From: Lateolabrax maculatus
Taxonomy: Eukaryota; Chordata; Actinopteri; Acropomatiformes; Lateolabracidae
DNA: 64,000 bases
Assembly: GCA_031216445.1 (NCBI GenBank)
Contig: CM062210.1
Coordinates: 17,877,501 to 17,941,500, forward strand
Direction of reading: 5' to 3'
In this document: one piece after another, positions 19,244-31,477 of the stretch
Layout: every line of letters begins with the position of its first letter
How positions within the stretch are numbered: the first letter of the stretch is position 1
Notes under the pieces: model-generated
Seen by the model: only the letters and a program-made list of their open reading frames with translations
Told to the model about the DNA's origin: nothing
The model's database searches: none
Program-made: the position numbers and the translations under genes

Positions 19244-19817
19244 GAGTTGTACAGCTCAGAGGCAGCCCAGTCTCTCACAGACTCACCCTGCTGACTGATG
19301 GTGCTGATCCATATAGAAATGACCACAACCAGAGGATATAGGGGGGACGGGACTCTGCAGGGATTTAACACAGAACAAACCGTTTTGTACTAAGGCTGAC
19401 AAAGATTATCAACATTTTATCTGATAAATAATGGTTATATTTCCCATCATGCGATGCTTCGTTTCCATATCAAAATCTAACCAACCCACAAAAAACACTG
19501 CAATGAGTGCAATGGAACCACACAATCAAACACAGCCAGTTTGAGGATGTTTTCATATTGTTCTCACACGTGGAAAGGACAGGGAACGCAGCACGCTTCC
19601 TTTTACAACCTCCGCGTCTCACTCGACAGTTGCTGGTTGGAGTCATTATATGTCACCACTCTGCGGCCTCCTGCTCTTAAAACCAGAATTATACACATTG
19701 CCTTGAGCAGAACGCATCCTGTTGATAAACTCAGTGCGCGCAGCAAACATCTATTACCCGAGGAACAGCGCAGCGTCACTGAGAGCTAAATTGCGTTACA
19801 CACATTGAGGGGTGGGG

Positions 19818-20004
19818 GGTGCACCGGTCCTGGAGGTACTGCAATACCAGGTCGATGCGTGGAGTGGACGGAGCAAGCCCCTGTTCCATCTCCCTGCTCC
19901 AAAAAGCAATTTAATATATGGTCCCCGGGTAGGGGACGTATCAGATATTAAACTGATAAGAACAGATACTACACTTGATCTTAGCCAAAAGGCCGAGAAG
20001 CGAT
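19818..20004 (-). ncRNA. RNU2: U2 snRNA, copy 5
   Basis: 187 nt, consensus sequence of the array. Confidence 0.95.
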
Positions 20005-20546
20005 GCCGTCAATGCGTCCCAGGTAAACGGCTGATTCTCCGCACAGTCCCCGTCACTGGGGGGTGCGCCGGGGAAAGATGCGTTTAAGCGACACTCAGTA
20101 AAACCGAAAAACAACTTCACTAAACGCTCAACCAGTGAAACACAACGCAAACACACAGGAAGTGTAAACTCAAAATCAAAGATACTCTAGAAGTAAAGAT
20201 AGCGCACTGCAAGCTGCGCCAATGATATGAAACGCTGTCCACTTCCTGTCTCCTGAGTGGGCGGGGCCTGTCCTCCCGCCTCGCTGGGAAGTGTGGTGAA
20301 CGCCACGTGTACATTTTATTGAGCAAAGAAACACGGGTTTTATTCGCTTTTTACTTTGTATTTAATTTGAGCGAGACTCGTACATGAAGCGTTTGAAGTA
20401 ATGCCAACAACATTATCGCAGGAACTTCCTGCAGAAATAGAGGCAGACAAGTTACACTGTATTGATCACTAATGCATCCCCAAGACCTTAAGGTACAGTG
20501 TGATAGCTACGCTGCTGTTGTTGTTATTTGCTGTTGCACATGTGAT

Positions 20547-20710
20547 CAGGGGAGAGCGCGAACGCAGTCCCCCACTACCACAAATTATGCAGTCGAGATT
20601 CCCACATTTGGGGAATTCGCAGAGGTCAGCTCAACCGGAGTGCAATGGCCAAGCCTCGCCCTGGGTGAACCACCTTCTTGATCATGGTATCTCCCCTGCC
20701 AGGTAAGTAT
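20547..20710 (-). ncRNA. RNU1: U1 snRNA, copy 7
   Basis: 164 nt, consensus sequence, with the TTGTTGTTATT form of the 3' flank. Confidence 0.95.
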
Positions 20711-21284
20711 GAGTTGTACAGCTCAGAGGCAGCCCAGTCTCTCACAGACTCACCCTGCTGACTGATGGTGCTGATCCATATAGAAATGACCACAACCAGA
20801 GGATATAGGGGGGACGGGACTCTGCAGGGATTTAACACAGAACAAACCGTTTTGTACTAAGGCTGACAAAGATTATCAACATTTTATCTGATAAATAATG
20901 GTTATATTTCCCATCATGCGATGCTTCGTTTCCATATCAAAATCTAACCAACCCACAAAAAACACTGCAATGAGTGCAATGGAACCACACAATCAAACAC
21001 AGCCAGTTTGAGGATGTTTTCATATTGTTCTCACACGTGGAAAGGACAGGGAACGCAGCACGCTTCCTTTTACAACCTCCGCGTCTCACTCGACAGTTGC
21101 TGGTTGGAGTCATTATATGTCACCACTCTGCGGCCTCCTGCTCTTAAAACCAGAATTATACACATTGCCTTGAGCAGAACGCATCCTGTTGATAAACTCA
21201 GTGCGCGCAGCAAACATCTATTACCCGAGGAACAGCGCAGCGTCACTGAGAGCTAAATTGCGTTACACACATTGAGGGGTGGGG

Positions 21285-21471
21285 GGTGCACCGGTCCTGG
21301 AGGTACTGCAATACCAGGTCGATGCGTGGAGTGGACGGAGCAAGCCCCTGTTCCATCTCCCTGCTCCAAAAAGCAATTTAATATATGGTCCCCGGGTAGG
21401 GGACGTATCAGATATTAAACTGATAAGAACAGATACTACACTTGATCTTAGCCAAAAGGCCGAGAAGCGAT
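21285..21471 (-). ncRNA. RNU2: U2 snRNA, copy 6
   Basis: 187 nt, consensus sequence of the array. Confidence 0.95.
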
Positions 21472-22013
21472 GCCGTCAATGCGTCCCAGGTAAACGGCTG
21501 ATTCTCCGCACAGTCCCCGTCACTGGGGGGTGCGCCGGGGAAAGATGCGTTTAAGCGACACTCAGTAAAACCGAAAAACAACTTCACTAAACGCTCAACC
21601 AGTGAAACACAACGCAAACACACAGGAAGTGTAAACTCAAAATCAAAGATACTCTAGAAGTAAAGATAGCGCACTGCAAGCTGCGCCAATGATATGAAAC
21701 GCTGTCCACTTCCTGTCTCCTGAGTGGGCGGGGCCTGTCCTCCCGCCTCGCTGGGAAGTGTGGTGAACGCCACGTGTACATTTTATTGAGCAAAGAAACA
21801 CGGGTTTTATTCGCTTTTTACTTTGTATTTAATTTGAGCGAGACTCGTACATGAAGCGTTTGAAGTAATGCCAACAACATTATCGCAGGAACTTCCTGCA
21901 GAAATAGAGGCAGACAAGTTACACTGTATTGATCACTAATGCATCCCCAAGACCTTAAGGTACAGTGTGATAGCTACGCTGCTGTTGTTGTTATTTGCTG
22001 TTGCACATGTGAT

Positions 22014-22177
22014 CAGGGGAGAGCGCGAACGCAGTCCCCCACTACCACAAATTATGCAGTCGAGATTCCCACATTTGGGGAATTCGCAGAGGTCAGCTCA
22101 ACCGGAGTGCAATGGCCAAGACTCGCCCTGGGTGAACCACCTTCTTGATCATGGTATCTCCCCTGCCAGGTAAGTAT
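22014..22177 (-). ncRNA. RNU1: U1 snRNA, copy 8
   Basis: 164 nt with nt 57 G to U in stem II, otherwise consensus. Promoter has the TCTCACACAG variant. Confidence 0.94.
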
Positions 22178-22751
22178 GAGTTGTACAGCTCAGAGGCAGC
22201 CCAGTCTCACACAGACTCACCCTGCTGACTGATGGTGCTGATCCATATAGAAATGACCACAACCAGAGGATATAGGGGGGACGGGACTCTGCAGGGATTT
22301 AACACAGAACAAACCGTTTTGTACTAAGGCTGACAAAGATTATCAACATTTTATCTGATAAATAATGGTTATATTTCCCATCATGCGATGCTTCGTTTCC
22401 ATATCAAAATCTAACCAACCCACAAAAAACACTGCAATGAGTGCAATGGAACCACACAATCAAACACAGCCAGTTTGAGGATGTTTTCATATTGTTCTCA
22501 CACGTGGAAAGGACAGGGAACGCAGCACGCTTCCTTTTACAACCTCCGCGTCTCACTCGACAGTTGCTGGTTGGAGTCATTATATGTCACCACTCTGCGG
22601 CCTCCTGCTCTTAAAACCAGAATTATACACATTGCCTTGAGCAGAACGCATCCTGTTGATAAACTCAGTGCGCGCAGCAAACATCTATTACCCGAGGAAC
22701 AGCGCAGCGTCACTGAGAGCTAAATTGCGTTACACACATTGAGGGGTGGGG

Positions 22752-22938
22752 GGTGCACCGGTCCTGGAGGTACTGCAATACCAGGTCGATGCGTGGAGTG
22801 GACGGAGCAAGCCCCTGTTCCATCTCCCTGCTCCAAAAAGCAATTTAATATATGGTCCCCGGGTAGGGGACGTATCAGATATTAAACTGATAAGAACAGA
22901 TACTACACTTGATCTTAGCCAAAAGGCCGAGAAGCGAT
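22752..22938 (-). ncRNA. RNU2: U2 snRNA, copy 7
   Basis: 187 nt, consensus sequence of the array. Confidence 0.95.
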
Positions 22939-23483
22939 GCCGTCAATGCGTCCCAGGTAAACGGCTGATTCTCCGCACAGTCCCCGTCACTGGGGGGTGC
23001 GCCGGGGAAAGATGCGTTTAAGCGACACTCAGTAAAACCGAAAAACAACTTCACTAAACGCTCAACCAGTGAAACACAACGCAAACACACAGGAAGTGTA
23101 AACTCAAAATCAAAGATACTCTAGAAGTAAAGATAGCGCACTGCAAGCTGCGCCAATGATATGAAACGCTGTCCACTTCCTGTCTCCTGAGTGGGCGGGG
23201 CCTGTCCTCCCGCCTCGCTGGGAAGTGTGGTGAACGCCACGTGTACATTTTATTGAGCAAAGAAACACGGGTTTTATTCGCTTTTTACTTTGTATTTAAT
23301 TTGAGCGAGACTCGTACATGAAGCGTTTGAAGTAATGCCAACAACATTATCGCAGGAACTTCCTGCAGAAATAGAGGCAGACAAGTTACACTGTGTTGAT
23401 CACTAATGCATCCCCAAGACCTTAAGGTACAGTGTGATAGCTACGCTGCTGTTGTTGTTGTTATTTGCTGTTGCACATGTGAT

Positions 23484-23647
23484 CAGGGGAGAGCGCGAAC
23501 GCAGTCCCCCACTACCACAAATTATGCAGTCGAGATTCCCACATTTGGGGAATTCGCAGAGGTCAGCTCAACCGGAGTGCAATGGCCAAGCCTCGCCCTG
23601 GGTGAACCACCTTCTTGATCATGGTATCTCCCCTGCCAGGTAAGTAT
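23484..23647 (-). ncRNA. RNU1: U1 snRNA, copy 9
   Basis: 164 nt, consensus. The 3' flank has one extra TTG triplet, making the unit 1470 bp. Confidence 0.95.
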
Positions 23648-24221
23648 GAGTTGTACAGCTCAGAGGCAGCCCAGTCTCTCACAGACTCACCCTGCTGACT
23701 GATGGTGCTGATCCATATAGAAATGACCACAACCAGAGGATATAGGGGGGATGGGACTCTGCAGGGATTTAACACAGAACAAACCGTTTTGTACTAAGGC
23801 TGACAAAGATTATCAACATTTTATCTGATAAATAATGGTTATATTTCCCATCATGCGATGCTTCGTTTCCATATCAAAATCTAACCAACCCACAAAAAAC
23901 ACTGCAATGAGTGCAATGGAACCACACAATCAAACACAGCCAGTTTGAGGATGTTTTCATATTGTTCTCACACGTGGAAAGGACAGGGAACGCAGCACGC
24001 TTCCTTTTACAACCTCCGCGTCTCACTCGACAGTTGCTGGTTGGAGTCATTATATGTCACCACTCTGCGGCCTCCTGCTCTTAAAACCAGAATTATACAC
24101 ATTGCCTTGAGCAGAACGCATCCTGTTGATAAACTCAGTGCGCGCAGCAAACATCTATTACCCGAGGAACAGCGCAGCGTCACTGAGAGCTAAATTGCGT
24201 TACACACATTGAGGGGTGGGG

Positions 24222-24370
24222 GGTGCACCGGTCCTGGAGGTACTGCAATACCAGGTCGATGCGTGGAGTGGACGGAGCAAGCCCCTGTTCCATCTCCCTG
24301 CTCCAAAAAGCAATTTAATATATGGTCCCCGGGTAGTGGACGTATCAGATATTAAACTGATAAGAACAGA
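24222..24370 (-). pseudogene. RNU2: U2 3' part (nt 39-187) split by copy C
   Basis: 149 bp matching U2 nt 39-187 with nt 72 C to A, which breaks the C72-G80 pair of stem IIb. Its counterpart is 29985-30010. Confidence 0.93.
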
Positions 24371-24688
24371 TTTTTTTTTTTTTTTTTTTTTTTGAAAAGG
24401 TTTATTGGCACTAAATTCAATGATATTTCTTCAAAAACTTTACATGGTTAAGACATAAAGCATACTTTTTTTTTTTTTTTTTCTTTTTTAAAGTACAATA
24501 TGTCAATCAATAAATACTGTTATCCATAAAACCATTATATAAAACATCTGAAGCAGGTATTACAGATAAGATTTTTTTTTTTTAAAAAGATGTACATTTA
24601 AAAGTAGTTTTTTTTTTTGGGTATTTGTTGTCCATTTTCAAAGGTCTTTTCTGTGCAGGAGCGAAGTGAGTCTCTCTCAAGGTTAAAC

Positions 24689-27600
24689 TCATTTCGCTCC
24701 CCCAAACAGATACTGTATTTCCGGATCCTGTGGTGGTGCTCTGAGGAGCCCCATACCCTGTTGCTCCTGCCCACCTTCCTCCCCCGTCGAGTCAGGCCGC
24801 CGCTGCTTTGAACCTTTGTTGTGTGGCTCCGGCTCCTTCGTCCGAATGGGCACAGAGGCGATTCTTCTTTGTGGCTGTGTCCTAGGCCCGCCGCCTGCAG
24901 CATTGGCCATTTTGACCGTTGCTGCGGCCATTCGGATCACAGCCACTGGGGGGATCTGCGTGTGCTTCCTTACCAGCAGGTTTCTGGAGGTCCACATGGC
25001 GTCTTTGATGGCGGCTAGGGTGAGCCACTGTTTGGCAAAGTGACATGCTGGTACCTGTCCCCTTTGGCCCACCCCATACAGCACCAGCTGTACTGTAAGG
25101 ACCTCCCCTGCTGGCAAGTACGGGAATTGCAAGGAGCCGGCCGTTGCCCACTGTTCTACAGCAGCGCTGCACTCCCAGAGTAGATGCCTCACCGACTCAG
25201 GCGCGCCACAACCTGGTCGGGGGCAGGTTGAAAGTGCCGACATGCCCCGGGAGTGCATTACGGACCTGACCGGGAGGATTTCGTGGGCCACCATCCATGA
25301 CAGGTCCCGGAGTCTGTTTGGAAGAGCGGAGTGGTTCACGTTGCGCCAAACTGTTGAGGGCTCACCGAACGCGAGCCCGCGCACTGGACTCACTGGTTCC
25401 CGCTCCTGCACAACAGAAATCAGAAAGCGGTGGTTGGTTAAAACTTGCAACTCTTCCTGCTCAAGCTTAAAATGTTTTAAAAATGTCTGGATAAAAGCAT
25501 AAGCAGGTGGCAGGCTAAAAGACACAGGTACTTTAAGATCAGTGAGTAACAACTTTAGTCTTCTGAGGTAAGACCCCATCCAGAACTTTGTCATTGCTGT
25601 GGTCTTGGGGTTTCTGGATGGGGCTGTGGCGGTTGTAATGTGTAGTGCGGTGTATCTGCCTCCTAAGAACAAGTACAAATCCGGCACTCCTTTTCCTCCT
25701 TTCTCCTTTGGCTTCTTCATCACGTTTCTCCTCAGTCGTTCCCACTTGGAGCCCCACAGGAAATAGAAGATGGCTCGTTCCAGGTCTAAAAGCACTCTTC
25801 TAGGTGGTATAAAAATAGAACTGATGAGTAAAAGCAAAGGTAAAATCACAGCTTTGATGATTAAAACCTTCCCTTCTATAGTCAGTCCTCTAAGTCTCCA
25901 ATACCCTAGTCTCTGCCTAACTTTCCCTACCACGTCTGGCCAATTTGTCTCCCCTCCTCCCTCCTTATCGAATTTAATCCCAAGTATCTTTTGGTCAGTC
26001 TGGGTCACAGTCAGGGGGAGTCCTGTCGTGTCGGTCGCTCTCCATGGTCCATAAAAAAGGGCTTGGGTCTTGCCTCTGTTCAGTTTCGACCCAGAGGCCC
26101 GTCCAAACCAGTCAGTCAAGTCCAGCGTCCTGTTGACAGATAAAAGGTCAGTGCATAAAATGTTTATGTCATCCATATATAAAGTGCATTTTGTCACCAG
26201 TCCCCCGCTCCCTGGGGCTACTATCCCATTGATTTGTTGGTCCCTTCTCAAGATCTGTGCCAGTGGTTCTATACAGATAACATAGAGGAGGGCAGATAAC
26301 GGACAGCCCTGACGGACACCGCAGTTTATGTCGACTGCTTGTGTCAGATGCCCGTTAACGATGAATTTGCTGGTAATGTCCCGGTACAGCAATCCCACCC
26401 AGTCTGTAAACCTCCTTGGGAAACCCATCTTTTGCAGTACCTGGAAGAGGTACTGGTGCGAGACCCGATCAAAAGCTTTTTCAAAATCTAAATTTAAGAC
26501 TACTAGCCGGATGTTTCTGTCTCTCGCATAACAGATGGTGTCTCGGATCAGTACGAGGCTGTCTGTGATCTTCCTCCCAGGGATGGCACAGGCTTGATCC
26601 GGGTGAATTAGCTCTTCTAAAAACAAGGACATACGTGCGGCTAATAATTTACTAAAAAATTTACAGTCACAGTTTAAAAGTGTGATAGGTCTCCAATTCT
26701 TCAAGTCAGTCTTGTCTTTGTCTTTATGGAGAAGAGTCACTATCCCTACTCTGAAACTATCAGGAAGTCGGTCCATTTGTCCAAAATCCATAAAAACAGC
26801 AAGCAAGTCAGGTGCTAAAATGTCCCAAAACGTCAAATAAAATTCCAAAGGAAGCCCATCCTCTCCTGGAGATTTCCCTTTCTTAAAACTCTTGATACAT
26901 TTATTTAACTCGAGAATGGTAAAATCTTGGGTTAAAAGCACATTGTCTACTACTGTTTGTTCAATGGATTTTAAAACTTCAGCCATGGTGTCCATTTTAA
27001 CAGGTTTTGTTTTGTAGAGTTCCCTGTAGAAGTTTTCAATGGTTTCTTTGATTTCCAGTGTTGTGTCAACTGTGCACCCATTTTCTTTTTTTAGTCTTAA
27101 AATGGCTCCCCCTTTATTTACAATTTTCTTAAAAAAATATCTGGTGCACTTTTCTCCTTCCTCTATTTCCCTTTCCTTGCTCCTTAAAATGACACCCTTG
27201 CTTTTAATTTCTGCTAAAACTGACATCTCTGTTTTGATTTGTTTTATCTCTTCGTTTAAGTCCATCCCTTGTTGGTTTAGTTTAAAATACCGCTGGAGTC
27301 GTTTCTGCAGTCCCAACATGCGTCTGTTGTCCCTATCTTTTTTCTTTTTCCCTGCCTGTCTAAAAAAAGTCTGGGTCCTTCCTTTCACCATTTCCCACCA
27401 GTGTGCACGTGTATCGTAAAGGTCTCGGAGGGTCTGCCACTCTTGGTACTGCTCCCTATACTGGCTAACTAATTCCCTATCCTCTAAAAGGGAGCAGTTG
27501 AGCTTCCACAGACCGCTTCCTAATGTCACACCGGAAGGGAGTGAAAGGGTGCATGAAAGCATTGCGTGATCGGAAAAGAAAACCGGTTCCAATCTAGCAT

Positions 27601-28243
27601 CGATCGGTGGGCAATCACGTGATAAAATGTAGTCTATGCGAGAGGCTCTGGTGCCATCACCACTGAACCAGGTGAAACCCTCCTCTCTGGGATGCATGGT
27701 TTTAAAACAGTCCAGAAGTTTAAAATCCCTGCATATGCCCTGTAATAAAACTGATGTTTTGTCAAGTTTAAAATCTTCCCCTGTTCTTTTCCTATCTTTC
27801 CTGTTTAAAATACAGTTAAAATCGCCCCCTACAACTAAAGGTACCCTACCTAGCATGTGGGACTGCAAGTCTTCTAAAAGGTCATACCTGTCATTTTTGT
27901 TGTTAAAGCCATAAATATTTAATATGTTAAAATCTTTTCCCATAAAAGTCAGGTGTGCTAAAAGTGCCCGCCCCTCTCTCACCACAGTGCTGCCCTTCAC
28001 CAAGACCAGAGGGTTTTTAATTAAAATGGCCACTCCATCATTTTTGTTTTCATTTGATCCACTCCATATCGATGTTTGTGGCCATAATTTCTCCCACTCT
28101 CTGTAGTTGTTTAAAAAAGGCAGGCCACACTCCTGTATTAAAAACACATCTGACTTAATAGAGTTAAGAAAAGATAAAACAGTCTGGGCTCTAACTCTCG
28201 ACTTCACACTTCTCACATTTATGGTTGAGAAGGTAAGTGTCAT
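24689..28243 (-). CDS. ORF2 of copy C: APE endonuclease-reverse transcriptase
   Basis: 1184 residues, intact, with all endonuclease and RT motifs described for copy B. YMDD is followed by I. I use it as the family reference because I noticed no private amino-acid changes. Confidence 0.96.
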   Translation of the reverse strand: MTLTFSTINVRSVKSRVRAQTVLSFLNSIKSDVFLIQECGLPFLNNYREWEKLWPQTSIWSGSNENKNDGVAILIKNPLVLVKGSTVVREGRALLAHLTFMGKDFNILNIYGFNNKNDRYDLLEDLQSHMLGRVPLVVGGDFNCILNRKDRKRTGEDFKLDKTSVLLQGICRDFKLLDCFKTMHPREEGFTWFSGDGTRASRIDYILSRDCPPIDARLEPVFFSDHAMLSCTLSLPSGVTLGSGLWKLNCSLLEDRELVSQYREQYQEWQTLRDLYDTRAHWWEMVKGRTQTFFRQAGKKKKDRDNRRMLGLQKRLQRYFKLNQQGMDLNEEIKQIKTEMSVLAEIKSKGVILRSKEREIEEGEKCTRYFFKKIVNKGGAILRLKKENGCTVDTTLEIKETIENFYRELYKTKPVKMDTMAEVLKSIEQTVVDNVLLTQDFTILELNKCIKSFKKGKSPGEDGLPLEFYLTFWDILAPDLLAVFMDFGQMDRLPDSFRVGIVTLLHKDKDKTDLKNWRPITLLNCDCKFFSKLLAARMSLFLEELIHPDQACAIPGRKITDSLVLIRDTICYARDRNIRLVVLNLDFEKAFDRVSHQYLFQVLQKMGFPRRFTDWVGLLYRDITSKFIVNGHLTQAVDINCGVRQGCPLSALLYVICIEPLAQILRRDQQINGIVAPGSGGLVTKCTLYMDDINILCTDLLSVNRTLDLTDWFGRASGSKLNRGKTQALFYGPWRATDTTGLPLTVTQTDQKILGIKFDKEGGGETNWPDVVGKVRQRLGYWRLRGLTIEGKVLIIKAVILPLLLLISSIFIPPRRVLLDLERAIFYFLWGSKWERLRRNVMKKPKEKGGKGVPDLYLFLGGRYTALHITTATAPSRNPKTTAMTKFWMGSYLRRLKLLLTDLKVPVSFSLPPAYAFIQTFLKHFKLEQEELQVLTNHRFLISVVQEREPVSPVRGLAFGEPSTVWRNVNHSALPNRLRDLSWMVAHEILPVRSVMHSRGMSALSTCPRPGCGAPESVRHLLWECSAAVEQWATAGSLQFPYLPAGEVLTVQLVLYGVGQRGQVPACHFAKQWLTLAAIKDAMWTSRNLLVRKHTQIPPVAVIRMAAATVKMANAAGGGPRTQPQRRIASVPIRTKEPEPHNKGSKQRRPDSTGEEGGQEQQGMGLLRAPPQDPEIQYLFGGAK

Positions 28244-28315
28244 GAGTATGGTTAAAACAAACAGGTATGAACTCCTAAAACTAAGAGGCAGTTTTAATGT
28301 TCAAGGATAAAACAG

Positions 28316-29617
28316 TTAGACAATTTCTTGTGAATGTAGCTCTTCCTTCACTCTCATGGGTGAAGAGTGCTGGGGTTGAGCTCCATTTCCCTTTCGGACT
28401 CTGGGGGTTGGCCTCTGCCGCAAGGTTGCATTGAGCTTCGAGTCCTTAGGGGTTGATTGCAGAGCTATGGTTAAAAAAGAGACCTCATTTGGGGAATTGG
28501 AGGGGAAGACTCTGGGCTCCTCCACAGATGAACTGTTTGATGGATTCCCAGCTCTTCCCCTCTTCTCTGAGACTACAGGAGACTCAGAGGACAATTCTGA
28601 TATCGGTCTCTTGGCCTGCTGGGCATTGGGGAGGGGGGCATCCTCGCTATTTTCTTGTGCTGGTTCCTTTTCAATTTCTGAGCTAGCTCCGCCTACTGAC
28701 TGCATTGACCCATCTTGCTCATCCCTCTCCACTTGTGGGTCAATTGCAGGCCCCTCCCCTACTCCCGCCTCACCTGATCCCTGTCCTCCAGTCACAGGAT
28801 TTGGCGGGAGATTTGAATTTTCCAGCCCAGCCTCTTCAATTAGCTCTCTAACTGCTTCATCTTTTCCATTTTTTGTTGGCTTTGCGGCCTTTACTTTGTT
28901 GGCAAATGACTTTGGGCAATCTCTGAAGAGGTGGTTTGTTTCTCCACAAAGATTGCACTTTCTGCCATTGGTGCACTCCTCAAAAGTATGCCCAATTTCT
29001 CTACATTTCCCACAAATGGTCTGCTGACATGCTTCTGCCAGGTGCCCATGCTCACCACACTTGCGACAGAGCTTAGGCTGACCTTGGTAATGGATGTAGC
29101 CCCTGTTGTTTCCCAGTACTATCACAGATGGGAGATGTTTCAGGCCTTGGAAGCCTTCAGGGTCCTGCCATTGTTGGATGGGGACCCTCCAAGCGCAATT
29201 CCAAATGCCATCTTCATCCCTCACTTTGGTAGCTTGGCCTTTCACAGTGCAGTATCTACCCAGCCACAAACAAATGTCATCTGCATTTACTGTCTCATTG
29301 AACATTCTGACAATTACTGTTTTTAAGGCATTGTCAGTCAGTTTCTCAACGTTCAAAGCAGAAAACTGGGGTTTTGCATTTTCAAACCGTGTCCAAAAAT
29401 CTCTAAGCAGAGCGGCAGATCGAAAGCTTACATCAAATCCTTTATTAAATGGCAGGGTGACAATGCAATTCAAGTCTTCTGGCAGAAAGTTTAAGGTTTT
29501 CTGGATTAACTTTCGAGAAAAGTCAAGTCTGGACATCTCCAGAGGCTTGCCATCTTTTTCCTTTAGTGTAAAACGGACACTGTGGTGCCTCCGCATGCCG
29601 GCATGGTTGGCCGACAT
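28316..29617 (-). CDS. ORF1 of copy C: three-CCHC nucleic-acid-binding protein
   Basis: 433 residues, identical to B, D and E as far as noticed. It ends 72 bp before the ORF2 start, in a different frame, so ORF2 is probably translated by re-initiation or another non-canonical route. Confidence 0.93.
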   Translation of the reverse strand: MSANHAGMRRHHSVRFTLKEKDGKPLEMSRLDFSRKLIQKTLNFLPEDLNCIVTLPFNKGFDVSFRSAALLRDFWTRFENAKPQFSALNVEKLTDNALKTVIVRMFNETVNADDICLWLGRYCTVKGQATKVRDEDGIWNCAWRVPIQQWQDPEGFQGLKHLPSVIVLGNNRGYIHYQGQPKLCRKCGEHGHLAEACQQTICGKCREIGHTFEECTNGRKCNLCGETNHLFRDCPKSFANKVKAAKPTKNGKDEAVRELIEEAGLENSNLPPNPVTGGQGSGEAGVGEGPAIDPQVERDEQDGSMQSVGGASSEIEKEPAQENSEDAPLPNAQQAKRPISELSSESPVVSEKRGRAGNPSNSSSVEEPRVFPSNSPNEVSFLTIALQSTPKDSKLNATLRQRPTPRVRKGNGAQPQHSSPMRVKEELHSQEIV

Positions 29618-29984
29618 GGTGGAGGCACCACGGAGTCAAAAATAAATAAAGGACTAAAACAGATAAGACTTACTATAAAAAAAAAACAACAACAATGGAA
29701 AAAACAAATAAAACCAGATGAATAAAATATGCTAAGACAATAAATAAATTAAAAAACTCTCTCCTTTTCTTGTCTGGCCTGGTCAAGATGTTGATCCGAT
29801 AGAGGGTGGAAAAGCAGTCCTCTGAGCCAATGTATTCCTGTAAGTGAAAAAGAAATTCGCAACTACGAAGAAGCTGAAATAACTAACACAAGGAATATAT
29901 AAATGTCCTCCCAAATACTGGTAACAAAACACCAATGCCACAAACAAGCAAGGGTATTTTACCATAAACGGGAAGTGATCGCAG

Positions 29985-30010
29985 TCTTAGCCAAAAGGCC
30001 GAGAAGCGAT
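29985..30010 (-). pseudogene. RNU2: U2 5' part (nt 1-26) split by copy C
   Basis: 26 bp identical to U2 nt 1-26, with the U2 promoter intact upstream (30011 onward). Confidence 0.93.
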
Positions 30011-30552
30011 GCCGTCAATGCGTCCCAGGTAAACGGCTGATTCTCCGCACAGTCCCCGTCACTGGGGGGTGCGCCGGGGAAAGATGCGTTTAAGCGACAC
30101 TCAGTAAAACCGAAAAACAACTTCACTAAACGCTCAACCAGTGAAACACAACGCAAACACACAGGAAGTGTAAACTCAAAATCAAAGATACTCTAGAAGT
30201 AAAGATAGCGCACTGCAAGCTGCGCCAATGATATGAAACGCTGTCCACTTCCTGTCTCCTGAGTGGGCGGGGCCTGTCCTCCCGCCTCGCTGGGAAGTGT
30301 GGTGAACGCCACGTGTACATTTTATTGAGCAAAGAAACACGGGTTTTATTCGCTTTTTACTTTGTATTTAATTTGAGCGAGACTCGTACATGAAGCGTTT
30401 GAAGTAATGCCAACAACATTATCGCAGGAACTTCCTGCAGAAATAGAGGCAGACAAGTTACACTGTATTGATCACTAATGCATCCCCAAGACCTTAAGGT
30501 ACAGTGTGATAGCTACGCTGCTGTTGCTGTTATTTGCTGTTGCACATGTGAT

Positions 30553-30716
30553 CAGGGGAGAGCGCGAACGCAGTCCCCCACTACCACAAATTATGCAGTC
30601 GAGATTCCCACATTTGGGGAATTCGCAGAGGTCAGCTCAACCGGAGTGCAATGGCCAAGCCTCGCCCTGGGTGAACCACCTTCTTGATCATGGTATCTCC
30701 CCTGCCAGGTAAGTAT
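30553..30716 (-). ncRNA. RNU1: U1 snRNA, copy 10
   Basis: 164 nt, consensus, with the CTGTTGCTGTTATT form of the 3' flank. Confidence 0.95.
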
Positions 30717-31290
30717 GAGTTGTACAGCTCAGAGGCAGCCCAGTCTCTCACAGACTCACCCTGCTGACTGATGGTGCTGATCCATATAGAAATGACCACA
30801 ACCAGAGGATATAGGGGGGACGGGACTCTGCAGGGATTTAACACAGAACAAACCGTTTTGTACTAAGGCTGACAAAGATTATCAACATTTTATCTGATAA
30901 ATAATGGTTATATTTCCCATCATGCGATGCTTCGTTTCCATATCAAAATCTAACCAACCCACAAAAAACACTGCAATGAGTGCAATGGAACCACACAATC
31001 AAACACAGCCAGTTTGAGGATGTTTTCATATTGTTCTCACACGTGGAAAGGACAGGGAACGCAGCACGCTTCCTTTTACAACCTCCGCGTCTCACTCGAC
31101 AGTTGCTGGTTGGAGTCATTATATGTCACCACTCTGCGGCCTCCTGCTCTTAAAACCAGAATTATACACATTGCCTTGAGCAGAACGCATCCTGTTGATA
31201 AACTCAGTGCGCGCAGCAAACATCTATTACCCGAGGAACAGCGCAGCGTCACTGAGAGCTAAATTGCGTTACACACATTGAGGGGTGGGG

Positions 31291-31477
31291 GGTGCACCGG
31301 TCCTGGAGGTACTGCAATACCAGGTCGATGCGTGGAGTGGACGGAGCAAGCCCCTGTTCCATCTCCCTGCTCCAAAAAGCAATTTAATATATGGTCCCCG
31401 GGTAGGGGACGTATCAGATATTAAACTGATAAGAACAGATACTACACTTGATCTTAGCCAAAAGGCCGAGAAGCGAT
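31291..31477 (-). ncRNA. RNU2: U2 snRNA, copy 8
   Basis: 187 nt, consensus sequence of the array. Confidence 0.95.

Larger units (their letters stand above)
14121..24370 (-). repeat. snRNA array segment 2: seven U1-U2 units between copies B and C
   Basis: Seven units with seven U1 genes and six complete U2 genes. Units are 1467 bp, except one of 1457 bp (10-bp loss behind U1 at 16146) and one of 1470 bp (extra TTG behind U1 at 23484). Intergenic stretches carry only the promoter and 3' box elements described for the reference unit. Confidence 0.93.
24371..29984 (-). mobile_element. Retrotransposon copy C (Keshi-like), full length
   Basis: 5614 bp with a 23-nt poly(A) tail (24371-24393), 3' UTR 24394-24688, ORF2 24689-28243, ORF1 28316-29617 and 5' UTR 29618-29984 (10-A run at 29677-29686). 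Junctions are the same as in B: U2 nt 26 on one side and nt 39 on the other. Both ORFs are open. It groups with A and B at residue 959 of ORF2 (F) and in the 3' UTR T tract without an interrupting G. Confidence 0.95.
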